Of a DNA stretch of 64,000 bases, positions 51,709-59,720 are shown piece by piece (the first letter of the stretch is position 1; each line of letters begins with the position of its first letter). The notes below the pieces were generated by a model that was given only the letters and a program-made list of their open reading frames with translations, searched no databases and was not told the origin of the DNA. The DNA comes from Nocardioidaceae bacterium UBA4001 (GTDB taxonomy: Bacteria > Actinomycetota > Actinomycetes > Propionibacteriales > Nocardioidaceae). The stretch covers positions 31,757 through 95,756 of the forward strand of contig DGBP01000006.1 in the NCBI GenBank assembly GCA_002384855.1. Direction: 5' to 3'. Position numbers and translations under genes: made by a program.

Positions 51709-53199
51709 ATGAGCTCACGACGACAGTCTCGTATCGCGCAAGGGGTAGGGCTGCTCCTGGTCGGCAGTGGCCTCGCCGCCGCACCCGCGATGTCCATGAG
51801 CGCAGCCGCGGCCGACGAGCCGGTGGACCTGAAGATCGCCACCTACAACGTCCACAGCGAGCTGAGCGTGTCCCGGGCAGTCGCCGACGTCGCCGCGCTC
51901 GCTGCCACCGGCGCGGACGTCGTCAGCCTCCAGGAGATGGGATCGCGCACGCGCCGCGACACCCTGCGCGCCCAGCTCGTGGACTGCGAGACCTGTGAGC
52001 TCGACGCCTACATGCCCCTTGTCGGCCCGGAGGCGTCCACCCCGATCCTCTACCGTTCCGACCGTTTCGAGCTGCAGGAGAGCGGCAGCCTCAAGGTGTC
52101 GGAGGCGACGTACGTCGGCCCGGAGGGAGCGGGACCGTCGACGTTGAAGGCGAAGTTCGTCAACTGGGTCAAGCTTCTCGACCTGCAGTCCGGTCGGACG
52201 GTCTTCGTCCTCAACAACCACGCGGTGCCGAGCGTCCAGACATCGGACGGCGGCCCGAACTTCAAGCTCCCCGAGCGTCTGGCCCTGTACCGCCAGCACA
52301 TGACGGGGCTGCAGACGCTGGTCCGTGACTTCAGCAGCACCGGCGCGTCGGTCTTCGTCACCGGGGACTTCAACGTCAACTACCGCACGGACCGCGTCGT
52401 CCGAGCCGCGATGTTCCCCTACGCCCGGTTGGGCAGTCTCGCGACGCGGCCGACCTGGTTCACGCTCGGTGAGCCGGCGACCGGCACCCACGTGCTCACG
52501 AACGGTTTCGACAAGCGAGTGATCGACTACGTCTTCAACACCGCCAACGACGCCGTCACCGTCAAGAGCCAGGCGATCCTGCGTGGGTATGCCTCCGACC
52601 ACCGACCTGTGCTCGCCGGCTACGGGCTGGCACCGTTGCAGGAGGAGACCGTGCCGACGGAGGTTCCGACCGCTCCGGTCGAGCTTGCTGTCGAGCGTGG
52701 CGACAAGCAGGTGGCGGTCTCGTGGACCCCGACCGCCGACGAGTCGGCCGCCGTCAGCAGCCAGACCGTGACTGCCATGCCCGACGGGGTGAGCGTCACC
52801 GTTGACGGCGCGGCGACCACCGCGCTGGTCGGCGGGCTGGTCAACGGTCGCAGGTACACCTTCACAGTGGTCGCCTCCAACGTGGTCGGTGCCAGCCCGG
52901 CGAGCCTCGAGAGCCCGGCGATCGCTCCCGCGACCACGCCGCGGACAATGACGCGTCCAGGCGTGAGGGTCAAGGGCAAGCGGGCCATCCTCACCTGGAG
53001 CCGCCCGCCACGCACCGGTGGCAGTCCCATCCTCGGCTACCGCGTGGTGGTCGACGGGAGGGTGCGGACCACCGCGCCCGACACCCGCCGTCTCGTCGTG
53101 CGTCTCGCGCGCGGTCGGCACAACGCCCGCGTCGGCTCGTTCAACGCTGTCGGCAGCTCCAGCCTCAGTGCGGTAACGCGCTTCCGCGTGCGTCCCTGA
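51709..53199 (+). CDS. Secreted EEP hydrolase with FN3 domains
   Basis: A 496-residue exported protein. The signal peptide (VGLLLVGSGLAAAPAMSMS) is followed by an EEP domain (LKIATYNVHSELSVSRAV, VVSLQEMGS, VLNNHAVPS, VTGDFNVNY, YASDHRPVLAGYG) and two fibronectin type III-like repeats (about residues 315-410 and 415-496), the second ending with VTRFRVRP. Like the adjacent PLD proteins it is an exported phosphodiesterase-type enzyme; DNA, RNA or phospholipid could be the substrate. Confidence 0.9.
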   Translation: MSSRRQSRIAQGVGLLLVGSGLAAAPAMSMSAAAADEPVDLKIATYNVHSELSVSRAVADVAALAATGADVVSLQEMGSRTRRDTLRAQLVDCETCELDAYMPLVGPEASTPILYRSDRFELQESGSLKVSEATYVGPEGAGPSTLKAKFVNWVKLLDLQSGRTVFVLNNHAVPSVQTSDGGPNFKLPERLALYRQHMTGLQTLVRDFSSTGASVFVTGDFNVNYRTDRVVRAAMFPYARLGSLATRPTWFTLGEPATGTHVLTNGFDKRVIDYVFNTANDAVTVKSQAILRGYASDHRPVLAGYGLAPLQEETVPTEVPTAPVELAVERGDKQVAVSWTPTADESAAVSSQTVTAMPDGVSVTVDGAATTALVGGLVNGRRYTFTVVASNVVGASPASLESPAIAPATTPRTMTRPGVRVKGKRAILTWSRPPRTGGSPILGYRVVVDGRVRTTAPDTRRLVVRLARGRHNARVGSFNAVGSSSLSAVTRFRVRP

Positions 53200-53363
53200 C
53201 AGCGGTCACGGGCAGCCTGCGGTCCCGGCGAGCGACCCGGTGGGCCTGGGAGGGATCGGGCGGCCTGCTTTCTCCGGACAACACCAGCCACAGATGCCTA
53301 CTCTCGTCACGGCCTGCCGCCGGGACCCGGGGCAGGTCTCGGGTTGCAACGGGGAGGGTCGTC

Positions 53364-54078
53364 ATGACCGACGGAGTCACCAGCAGGTCCAGGACGAGGG
53401 GAGAGGCCGGCTCGTCGCGGTGCTGACAGCCGTCGCCATGGGTGCCGGATGCCTGTCAGCGGTCGGCGCGTCACCGGCGAGCTCGATGGTGCGACCGAGT
53501 ACCGCTGCGTCGACGGGTGGCGTCGCGGACGCACTGGCCTCCGCGGCCGTCGGCGGTCGGCGGTCGGCGGTCGGCGACCCAACATAGTGCTGGTCACCAC
53601 CGACGACCAGCGCCTCGACGAGATGGCCTGGATGCCGCGGACCCGCAGCCTGTTCGGCCGGCAGGACGTAACGTTCGGCAACGCGATCTCGCCGCACCCA
53701 CTGTGCTGCCCGGCGCGGGCCGAGATCCTCACCGGTCAGCTCGCCCACAACAACGGCGTGCGGCACAACACGGGCCGCTGGGGCGGGTACGCCGCGTTCA
53801 GCAGGAAGAACCGGCGGGAGCACATCGGGACCTGGTTGACCCGCGCGGGCTACAACAGCGGCTTCGTCGGGAAGTTCCTCAACGGCTACACCGGCCGGCA
53901 CGGGGACCAGCCCGGCTGGCGTGCGTGGAGCGCCACGCTCTCTGGCACCTACCGGTACACCCGATTCTCCATGCGCGTCGACGGTCGGACGAAGAGCTAC
54001 GACGTGGTGCGTAACCGGCGCCCTTGTGGTGCCGGACCTGCCGCGGACGGGCCGGCGCCGAGACAGGGTCGAAAATGA
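53364..54078 (+). pseudogene. Broken secreted sulfatase
   Basis: ATG 53364 has a good RBS (GGGGAGGG) but three frames are needed: MTDGVTSRSRTRG, then a signal-peptide-like RGRLVAVLTAVAMGAGCLSA one base off, then the sulfatase core RRPNIVLVTTDDQRLDEMAW. The second switch is at four tandem copies of GTCGGCG. The core keeps the formylglycine motif CCPAR (C-x-P-x-R) and the WLTRAGYNSGFVGKFLNGY block, then stops after about 160 residues; full sulfatases have 400-500. It is therefore both frameshifted and 3'-truncated. Confidence 0.75.
53549..53576 (+). repeat. Four tandem copies of a 7-bp unit in a coding frame
   Basis: (GTCGGCG)x4 joins the signal-peptide frame to the sulfatase frame. Because 7 is not a multiple of 3, five or two copies would align the two frames; four copies do not. 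Confidence 0.8.
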
Positions 54079-54096
54079 CGTGTCAGGCTGGCGCGT

Positions 54097-54471
54097 ATGA
54101 ACGCAGAGCAGCAGGTGATTGCGGCTGCCGAGGATCGGGCTTCGGCCCTCGCGGCGGGCGATGCCGAGCGACTCGCGGGGCTCCTGCATGAGGGCTTCAG
54201 GTGGACGTCACATACGGGGGAGTCCTACAGCCGGTCCGAGTACGTCCGTCGGAACACCAAGGGGCACAAGGTCTGGCGTTCGCAGCGGCTGAGTGGCGTC
54301 GAAGTCGTCGTTGTCAACGACACCGCCGTCCTCCACGCCGAGGTGACCGATGAGGTGGTGGGAGAGGGCGATGAACTCGAGACCTTCCGGATGCCGATGA
54401 CGCAGGTCTGGGTCCGCCAGGTCGACGTCTGGATGTGCCTTGCGGGCCACGCGGGACCACGCCGTTCCTGA
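54097..54471 (+). CDS. NTF2-like (SnoaL/DUF4440-type) protein
   Basis: A 124-residue alpha+beta barrel protein of the NTF2-like superfamily. VIAAAEDRASALAAGDAERL forms the opening helices, LLHEGFRWTSHTG the following loop, and TQVWVRQVDVWMCLAGHAG the last strands. Members serve as small-molecule binding or isomerase scaffolds; no catalytic residues can be pinpointed. It starts 18 bp after the sulfatase remnant, with CAGGCT 7 nt before its ATG. Confidence 0.78.
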   Translation: MNAEQQVIAAAEDRASALAAGDAERLAGLLHEGFRWTSHTGESYSRSEYVRRNTKGHKVWRSQRLSGVEVVVVNDTAVLHAEVTDEVVGEGDELETFRMPMTQVWVRQVDVWMCLAGHAGPRRS

Positions 54472-54822
54472 CTTGCAACCCTGCTGCTGCGCGGGCGTTC
54501 AGGCGCAGGTAGTCAAGCCGTCCTCCGATCTGGAGCAACCGAGCGACCTCAGGACCGCAACGGCGCCACCGATCAGCGCTCATCGGGCTCACACCGCCGA
54601 CGGTGCACTCACATCCCGATGCTGGGCGCCTGCTGTGAAGGCGTCTGCCGGTGGTGCTCGACACCGAGTGCCTCGTAGTAGTCGGCGAACGGGATGCCGC
54701 CCTATCAATCGCATGGGCCGTGCGTCCTGACGGAGCTTTCGGCAGTTCCGGGCGGTCCACAAGCCGCCTGCTCCCGGATCCTTGGCGGAGGGTCTAGGGC
54801 TCCGGTGGCACGGCGGCAGAGG
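54472..54822. other. Gene-less degraded stretch
   Basis: Lower-GC sequence without a supportable gene. On the minus strand a frame tail GIPFADYYEALGVEHHRQTP followed by SQQAPSIGM ends at 54609; it reads like the C-terminus of a lost protein that I cannot identify, cut off by an in-frame TAG after 30 residues. It fits with the decay seen on both sides. Confidence 0.35.
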
Positions 54823-55528
54823 TCAGTCTGTGGGCTTTAGGTCGACCCCTGCCTGTGTACCCGGGCGGACAAGACCTACTTCGTAGGCGAGCACCACGGC
54901 CTGGGTGCGATTCTTGAGCCCGAGTTTGTTCAGCAGCCGGTTGAGTGGGTCTTCACCGTGGCCTCGCCGAGGAACAGCTCGGCCGCGATGTCGGCGTTCG
55001 ACCGGCCGGTGGCCACCAGACGCAGCACGCCGACCTCGCGTTCGGTCAGCTCGGCCAACGCCGAAGGCAACCCCGTGCCGGGACGCGGCTGCTGAACGAA
55101 GTGCTCCAACAACCTCCGGGTCGTGCTGGGTGCCAGCAGCGCATCCCCCCTGGCGGCAGCGCGCACACCGCGGCGACCAGGTCGGCCCGGGCGACGCTCT
55201 TGGTCAAGAAGCCGGTGGCGCCGGCCCTGATCGCGTCGTAGACGTGCTGGTGGAAAGTCGAAGGTCGTGAGCACGACCACCATCGGCGGATCAGCCATCG
55301 AGGTCAGCCGGCGGGTCGCCTCGATGCCGTCCATGCCGTCCATGCCGGGCATGCGCAGGTCCATCAGCACCACATCGGGTCGCATCTCGGCGGCCGCAAC
55401 AAGGCCTGACGAACCGTCGGCCGCCTCAACCACCTCGATGTCGGGCTGCGACTCGAGGATCATCCGCAGGCCGCTGCGAACCAGGTCCTGGTCGTCGACC
55501 AGGAGGAGTCGCAGCCGCTCTCGGTCAC
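54823..55528 (-). pseudogene. NarL/LuxR-family response regulator, frameshifted
   Basis: From the GTG at 55528 the frame gives a receiver domain (LRLLLVDDQDLVRSGLRMIL; phosphoacceptor VLMDLRMPGMDG) but with an in-frame 9-bp duplication producing GMDGMDG. At about 55255 the frame is lost (TTFD then nonsense), is regained near 55130 (LAPSTTRRLLEHF), continues through the HTH (LTEREVGVLRLVATGRSNAD) and is lost again at about 54945 before LNRLLNKLGLKNRTQAVVLA. Three frameshifts make it non-functional unless they are sequencing errors. It overlapped a histidine kinase gene (GTGA). Confidence 0.75.
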
Positions 55529-55740
55529 CCACCGGCCGGTCCTGAGATCGGCAGCCACGCCTGCACGACGAACCCTCCACCCGGCCACGGCCCCGCCTGG
55601 AGGCGCCCGCCGAAGGCGGCGGCCCGCTCCCGCATGCCCACCAAACCGTGGCCCGGGACGCCCACGGCGACCCTGCCGCCCTGGAGTCCCGCGTCCGCCG
55701 TCCTGCCGTCGTCGGCGACCCGGAGCATCACGATGACGGC
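55525..55740 (-). pseudogene. Histidine kinase C-terminal stump
   Basis: The frame ending at 55525 carries only the end of a NarX-type kinase: MLRVADDGRTADAGLQGG, GHGLVGMRERAAAFGG and GGGFVVQAWLP, i.e. the N-box remainder and the G boxes of the HATPase domain. Everything upstream (sensor, dimerisation helix) is absent; at about 55740 it abuts a sigma-factor fragment on the opposite strand. Confidence 0.7.
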
Positions 55741-55744
55741 ACCA

Positions 55745-55957
55745 CGACGTACGACGACCCCGACGCCATCTCTCGCTCGCTCCAGCGACTGACGCCGAAA
55801 CAACGGGCCGCGGTCGTGCTGCGGTACTACGCCCACCTGAGTGAACAGCAGATGGCGACCGTGCTCGGAGTCGCGCCCGGCACGGTGAAGTCCCGACTGT
55901 CCCGGGCGCTGAAGATCCTCGCCGACGACCCAATCTCTCCGACCTTCGAGGCGCACT
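55745..55957 (+). pseudogene. ECF sigma factor region-4 stump
   Basis: The plus-strand frame reads YDDPDAISRSLQRLTPKQRA, AVVLRYYAHLSEQQMATVLG and VAPGTVKSRLSRALKIL, the C-terminal sigma-4 helix-turn-helix of a SigE-type factor. Region 2 and the start are missing, and the frame runs past its expected end into the next gene. It immediately precedes the PASTA-domain membrane protein, which was presumably its partner. Confidence 0.7.
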
Positions 55958-57163
55958 ATGACGGACCACGACCTTGCCAGCCTGCTGGAGCGTTCCGCAG
56001 AGCGCATCCCGATCGCAACTCCGCCCGTGTCGGAGATGTTGGTCGGAGCGGACCGTCTCCGCCGACGACGGAGCACGACGCGCGCAGCGGTGGCCGCCGC
56101 CGCCGTTGTCGCGGTCATCGGCGGCACCGCTCTCGTGGCTGCAGAGGACACGAACCCATCGCTCGGCAGCATCGACGGGCCCGCCGACACGCAGCGAGCC
56201 GAGCCGATCCCAGCCGGGACAAGGCGGGTCGGGATCGGCCACTCGGCCATCGCGGTACCGGAGGATTGGGCGACCAACGCGCTGCGCTGCGGTACGGCGA
56301 CTGAACCGACGGTGGTCGTCGATGTCACGGTCATCGAGACCTGTCTATGGCTCAGCCCAGAGGTATTCGACAACGTCTGGGTCGAGCAGGGCGTGAACCG
56401 GAACATGTTCAGCCCGGCAGAGGACTTCGAGATCGGCGGCGTCGCTGCACAGCGTGACGAAACATCCTGTACTGCATACGGCCATCGAGTCAGGCAGTGT
56501 AGCGGAACCGTCTTCGTGCCCTCAGCGAACGCCTCCTACCGGGCCCAAGCGGCGACGAAGCAACGCGTCGAGGAGATCCTCTCGTGGATCCGAATCGTTC
56601 CCGACCTGGTGGCGGTGCCCGGCTTCGGGCCCGCCAACGTGGACCACCAAGACGACGACGCAGGTCAGCACTACCGCGCTGAGCTCGAGGCCGCCGGACT
56701 CCAGGCGGAGGTCATCACAGAGCCTCGCCCAGGCTTCAAGCCCGGATACGTACTCGGAGTCAGCCCCGAGCCAGGCACCATGGTCGACCCGGGCGACGTC
56801 GTCAGGATGACCGAGATCGCGGAGCCTCGGGGTCCGGCCGACGAAGTACACGTGGAGGTCAACTCGGTCGGTCCGGGCGACAGCATGGACTATCGGGGCT
56901 TGAGTGACGAGCAGATCCGTGCCGGAGCAAAGATCCGCATCGACCTCGGGGCGACGATCTGGATATATGGCCAGGGCAAGCGGATCGGCACACTCGCAGG
57001 CGAGGTCACCGGGTCCGCGCTGACCCTCGACGACTGGGAGGAAGGGCCGAACTACGGTCGGTCCTGGAAGGCAGTCGAGCGAGGCACGAGCACCCTGGCG
57101 ATCAGCATCACCGTCAACGGCAAGCCGATCACATTGGGCACCGTCACCGTGATGGTCAGCTAA
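55958..57163 (+). CDS. Single-pass membrane protein with PASTA-like domain
   Basis: A 401-residue protein. The cytoplasmic N-terminus (MTDHDLASLLERSAERIP) resembles that of membrane proteins paired with SigE-type sigma factors. One membrane helix follows (AAVAAAAVVAVIGGTALVAA), then a Cys-containing extracytoplasmic domain and a PASTA-like repeat (about residues 219-290, VPGFGP...AELEAAGLQAEVI...PEPGTMVDPGDVV) and a final beta domain. PASTA domains bind muropeptides. With its sigma gene truncated its regulatory role is probably lost. It converges on the next gene with a 4-bp overlap of stops. Confidence 0.75.
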   Translation: MTDHDLASLLERSAERIPIATPPVSEMLVGADRLRRRRSTTRAAVAAAAVVAVIGGTALVAAEDTNPSLGSIDGPADTQRAEPIPAGTRRVGIGHSAIAVPEDWATNALRCGTATEPTVVVDVTVIETCLWLSPEVFDNVWVEQGVNRNMFSPAEDFEIGGVAAQRDETSCTAYGHRVRQCSGTVFVPSANASYRAQAATKQRVEEILSWIRIVPDLVAVPGFGPANVDHQDDDAGQHYRAELEAAGLQAEVITEPRPGFKPGYVLGVSPEPGTMVDPGDVVRMTEIAEPRGPADEVHVEVNSVGPGDSMDYRGLSDEQIRAGAKIRIDLGATIWIYGQGKRIGTLAGEVTGSALTLDDWEEGPNYGRSWKAVERGTSTLAISITVNGKPITLGTVTVMVS

Positions 57164-58668
57164 TCGTGCAGGAACGGCTGGTCCTGCGTCCGCCACGTCA
57201 GCTCGGGGCCTCGGGCGCCTTCGTTCCAGTACTCCAACAAGGCGTACTGAACCTTCCCCTCCTCCAGCACGAGCTTGTCCTGGTACTCAGCGCCGTCGGC
57301 TGACTCGACCCGGACCAGGTGGTAGCCGGGCGAGAGCAGCATCGGGTAGCTGACCCAGGTGTGCTGGCCCTCGACGTGGAAGGCGTTGTCGACGAGCAGC
57401 TCGTCGTCGACGTACACCTTGATCGGCATCACCGGCTCGTCGAAGGACTGGTTGGAAACCTCGACCACGAAGCTCGCGTCCTTCGCGTCGTCCACCACCC
57501 GCGGCTCGACGAGGTCCGGCTCGAGGTCGATAGTGACCGGCACCGGCCCGGACAGTGTCCAGCTGTACGTCGGCCGCACCTCGCCCCACTGGGGGACCGC
57601 GACCTCGAACCGGAGCGCCGTGCCGGCCGGGATGTACGGCGTGCCGTCGGCGAGGCGGGACGGTACCGCAGCGCAGTTGAGCGCGTAGGGGATCTGGGTG
57701 ACGTCGTCGAAGGAGTGGCGCATCGACAACTGCGCGTCTGGGCAGGGCGTCAGCGGGGTGTCGACCTTCGCCGTGAGCGCGACGATCGCCGTCCCGGGGC
57801 CGTACTCCGACTCCTGGGAGAAGGAGACCTGCCGGACGCTGAGGTCGGCTACCGGATGGCGTTCCTCGCGGACCTCGAAGTCCGTGGGTGCCAGGCGGTA
57901 GACCCGGACCGGCTCGCCCGGCAGCTCGTCCCCCTGCCCCTGGCACGAGGGCCGTTTCCCGAACCCGGGCACGGTGATGCCTCCGGCGAGGCTGTCCCGG
58001 GTCCCCCACGTCACACGGAAGTGGGCGTCGGGCGTGGCCACGTCGCACGCCATGGACGGCAGCGAGAAGACAAGCGAAGCGGTGTGGGTGGCGTCGACGA
58101 GCACGTCGAACGGCCAGGTCCTGCCGTCGGGACCCGAGACGTCCAGCCGCTCCACCTCGACAGGCACAGGCAGCGCCTGGCCGTCGGGGCCGGTCACCTC
58201 GACCGAAGGCTGGGCCGGGAGTCGGCAGGAGATCGTGCCGGCCGGCTGGATCGTCACGAACTCGTACATCGTTCCGCCGGCGCCCTCGAGGGACCGCTCG
58301 AAGGTGAGGTCCTCGGTGGTGCACCAGGGCTTCCCCTCGGCCAGCGCGGGGTCGGGCGTGTACCGGGCCGCGGGCGCAGGCCATTTGGGGTGGGTGGGGT
58401 CGAGCTGCTTCCACGGCACCACGTAGTCGTCGGGCACCGGCGAGTCGGCCGGTGCTGGATCGGTGTTCCGATCTCCTCCGCCCAGGGCCAGCAGCGCTCC
58501 TCCGCTCACCACCGTCGCCACTGCAGCCGCCGCCGCGACGGGCGCCACCCAGCGGGGCCGCTTGGGCCCCATCAGGGAAGTCGCGTCGACGCCGGGTGCC
58601 GGCGGCTGGGCGTCCCGCCACCGCGCTCCGGTCTTGTGGAGCAGCCTGTCGAGCTGGTCGTCGTTCAT
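57160..58668 (-). CDS. Single-pass membrane protein paired with ECF sigma factor
   Basis: A 502-residue protein with a short cytoplasmic head (MNDDQLDRLLHKTGARWRDA), one membrane helix (VAPVAAAAAVATVVSGGALL) and a large extracytoplasmic region with about seven Cys residues and several beta-sandwich-like modules (e.g. FVVEVSNQSFDEPVMPIKVY). The arrangement behind a SigE-type sigma factor, with an ATGA overlap, suggests an anti-sigma or co-sensor role, but no zinc anti-sigma HxxxCxxC motif is present. GGAGG precedes the ATG. It is analogous to the convergent PASTA-domain gene. Confidence 0.7.
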   Translation of the reverse strand: MNDDQLDRLLHKTGARWRDAQPPAPGVDATSLMGPKRPRWVAPVAAAAAVATVVSGGALLALGGGDRNTDPAPADSPVPDDYVVPWKQLDPTHPKWPAPAARYTPDPALAEGKPWCTTEDLTFERSLEGAGGTMYEFVTIQPAGTISCRLPAQPSVEVTGPDGQALPVPVEVERLDVSGPDGRTWPFDVLVDATHTASLVFSLPSMACDVATPDAHFRVTWGTRDSLAGGITVPGFGKRPSCQGQGDELPGEPVRVYRLAPTDFEVREERHPVADLSVRQVSFSQESEYGPGTAIVALTAKVDTPLTPCPDAQLSMRHSFDDVTQIPYALNCAAVPSRLADGTPYIPAGTALRFEVAVPQWGEVRPTYSWTLSGPVPVTIDLEPDLVEPRVVDDAKDASFVVEVSNQSFDEPVMPIKVYVDDELLVDNAFHVEGQHTWVSYPMLLSPGYHLVRVESADGAEYQDKLVLEEGKVQYALLEYWNEGARGPELTWRTQDQPFLHD

Positions 58669-59174
58669 GACGCACCTCCGAAGTCGTCACCCAGCAGCGC
58701 GCGCAGGCGGCCGCGGGCCTGGTGGAGCGTGGCCTTGACGGTGCCCTCCGCGCAGCCCATTACCTGGGCGCAGGTGGCGACGTCGAGGCCGACGAAGTAG
58801 TGGAGGTCGACCGCCTGGCGCTGCCGACCCGACAGCTGCAGCACGGCGCGCTCGAGGTCGACGTCGGTCTCGACGGTCTCGACCGAGGCGTCCGCGAGCT
58901 CGACAGTCGGGCGGGTGCGGGTGCGGTGCCGTCGGGCGCGGTCGGCGACGATCGCGAGCAGCCACGGCAACGGGGCGCCGACCCGAGCGTCGTACGTCGA
59001 GTGCCGGCGCCAGGCGCGGACCAGCGCCTCCTGCAACACGTCGTCCCGGTCGGCTGCGGGCACCAGGCGCGCGGCGTACCGGCTCATCGCGGGCAGGTGT
59101 GGCTCGACCCAGGCGGTGAACTCCGAGGGCTGCACGCGGCTCACCCTGCCACGCTCGACGACGGTCGGCTCCAT
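58665..59174 (-). CDS. SigE-family ECF RNA polymerase sigma factor
   Basis: A 169-residue ECF sigma factor. Region 2 (AARLVPAADRDDVLQEALVR) and region 4 (LQLSGRQRQAVDLHYFVGLD, EGTVKATLHQARGRLRALLG) are present, without extra domains. It overlaps the downstream membrane protein gene by 4 bp, so the two are co-translated and likely form one signalling unit. Start at ATG 59174; upstream TATCTA is the only visible promoter-like word. Confidence 0.92.
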   Translation of the reverse strand: MEPTVVERGRVSRVQPSEFTAWVEPHLPAMSRYAARLVPAADRDDVLQEALVRAWRRHSTYDARVGAPLPWLLAIVADRARRHRTRTRPTVELADASVETVETDVDLERAVLQLSGRQRQAVDLHYFVGLDVATCAQVMGCAEGTVKATLHQARGRLRALLGDDFGGAS

Positions 59175-59428
59175 GTTCTAGATACGCCTGGCAGGAGCGA
59201 TCCGGTTTAGTCGGGTGCACGGGATCATCCGCAATTGGCGCACCGGTTGACCGCAACCGGATCCCCAACGGTGACGGACGCGGCCCAGGCGGTTGGGCCT
59301 TTGGACGTGGCTCTGGACGGGGCCAAGGAGCGGTCGGAACATCGCGCCAGCCGTGGCCACTCGCGGCCCCTCGGCGGCCTTGGGGATGAGGGCGGCCAGA
59401 CGGGCCGCCACCGACCCAGGAGAAGACC

Positions 59429-59635
59429 ATGGCTGCCACCATCACCCGCAAGCTCGTGTCTCTGACCGACGCGGCCGACATCCTCGCGGTCTCGACGAAG
59501 ACCGTGCGCCGCTACATCGCCGACGGGCACCTCGAGGCCGTACGGCTCGGGCGCAAGACGTTGCGGATCAAGCTGGACTCGATCGAGAGGTTCATCGACG
59601 CCCGACCGGTCGGCGGGTGGCGCCGGGCTGGGTGA
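59429..59635 (+). CDS. Excisionase-family DNA-binding protein (orphan)
   Basis: A 68-residue MerR/Xis-type winged helix: LVSLTDAADILAVSTKTVRR then YIADGHLEAVRLGRKTLRI, the standard excisionase layout. RBS AGGAGAAG precedes the ATG. Excisionases normally sit beside a tyrosine integrase at a tRNA; here no integrase is found, and an IS element lies between it and the tRNA-Val gene, so it is probably a leftover of an integrated element. A chromosomal regulator of the same fold is the alternative. Confidence 0.82.
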   Translation: MAATITRKLVSLTDAADILAVSTKTVRRYIADGHLEAVRLGRKTLRIKLDSIERFIDARPVGGWRRAG

Positions 59636-59697
59636 GTGTCCAAACGTGCCCAGAAGGGCCCGCTGGCTGTTCCTCGTATGTTCCTCGAAAACAAGTC

Positions 59698-59717
59698 GAG
59701 GCCCTCGAAAGGGCCTC
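59698..59717 (+). terminator. Hairpin at the IS insertion site
   Basis: GAGGCCC and GGGCCTC around TCGAAA form a terminator-like stem after the excisionase gene. The IS element begins 4 bp after it. Confidence 0.55.
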
Positions 59718-59720
59718 TGA

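Noticed and set aside
59235..59428. Small protein upstream of the excisionase gene
   Set aside because: The open frames overlap each other, lack an RBS and have low-complexity content; the stretch looks like a promoter region.
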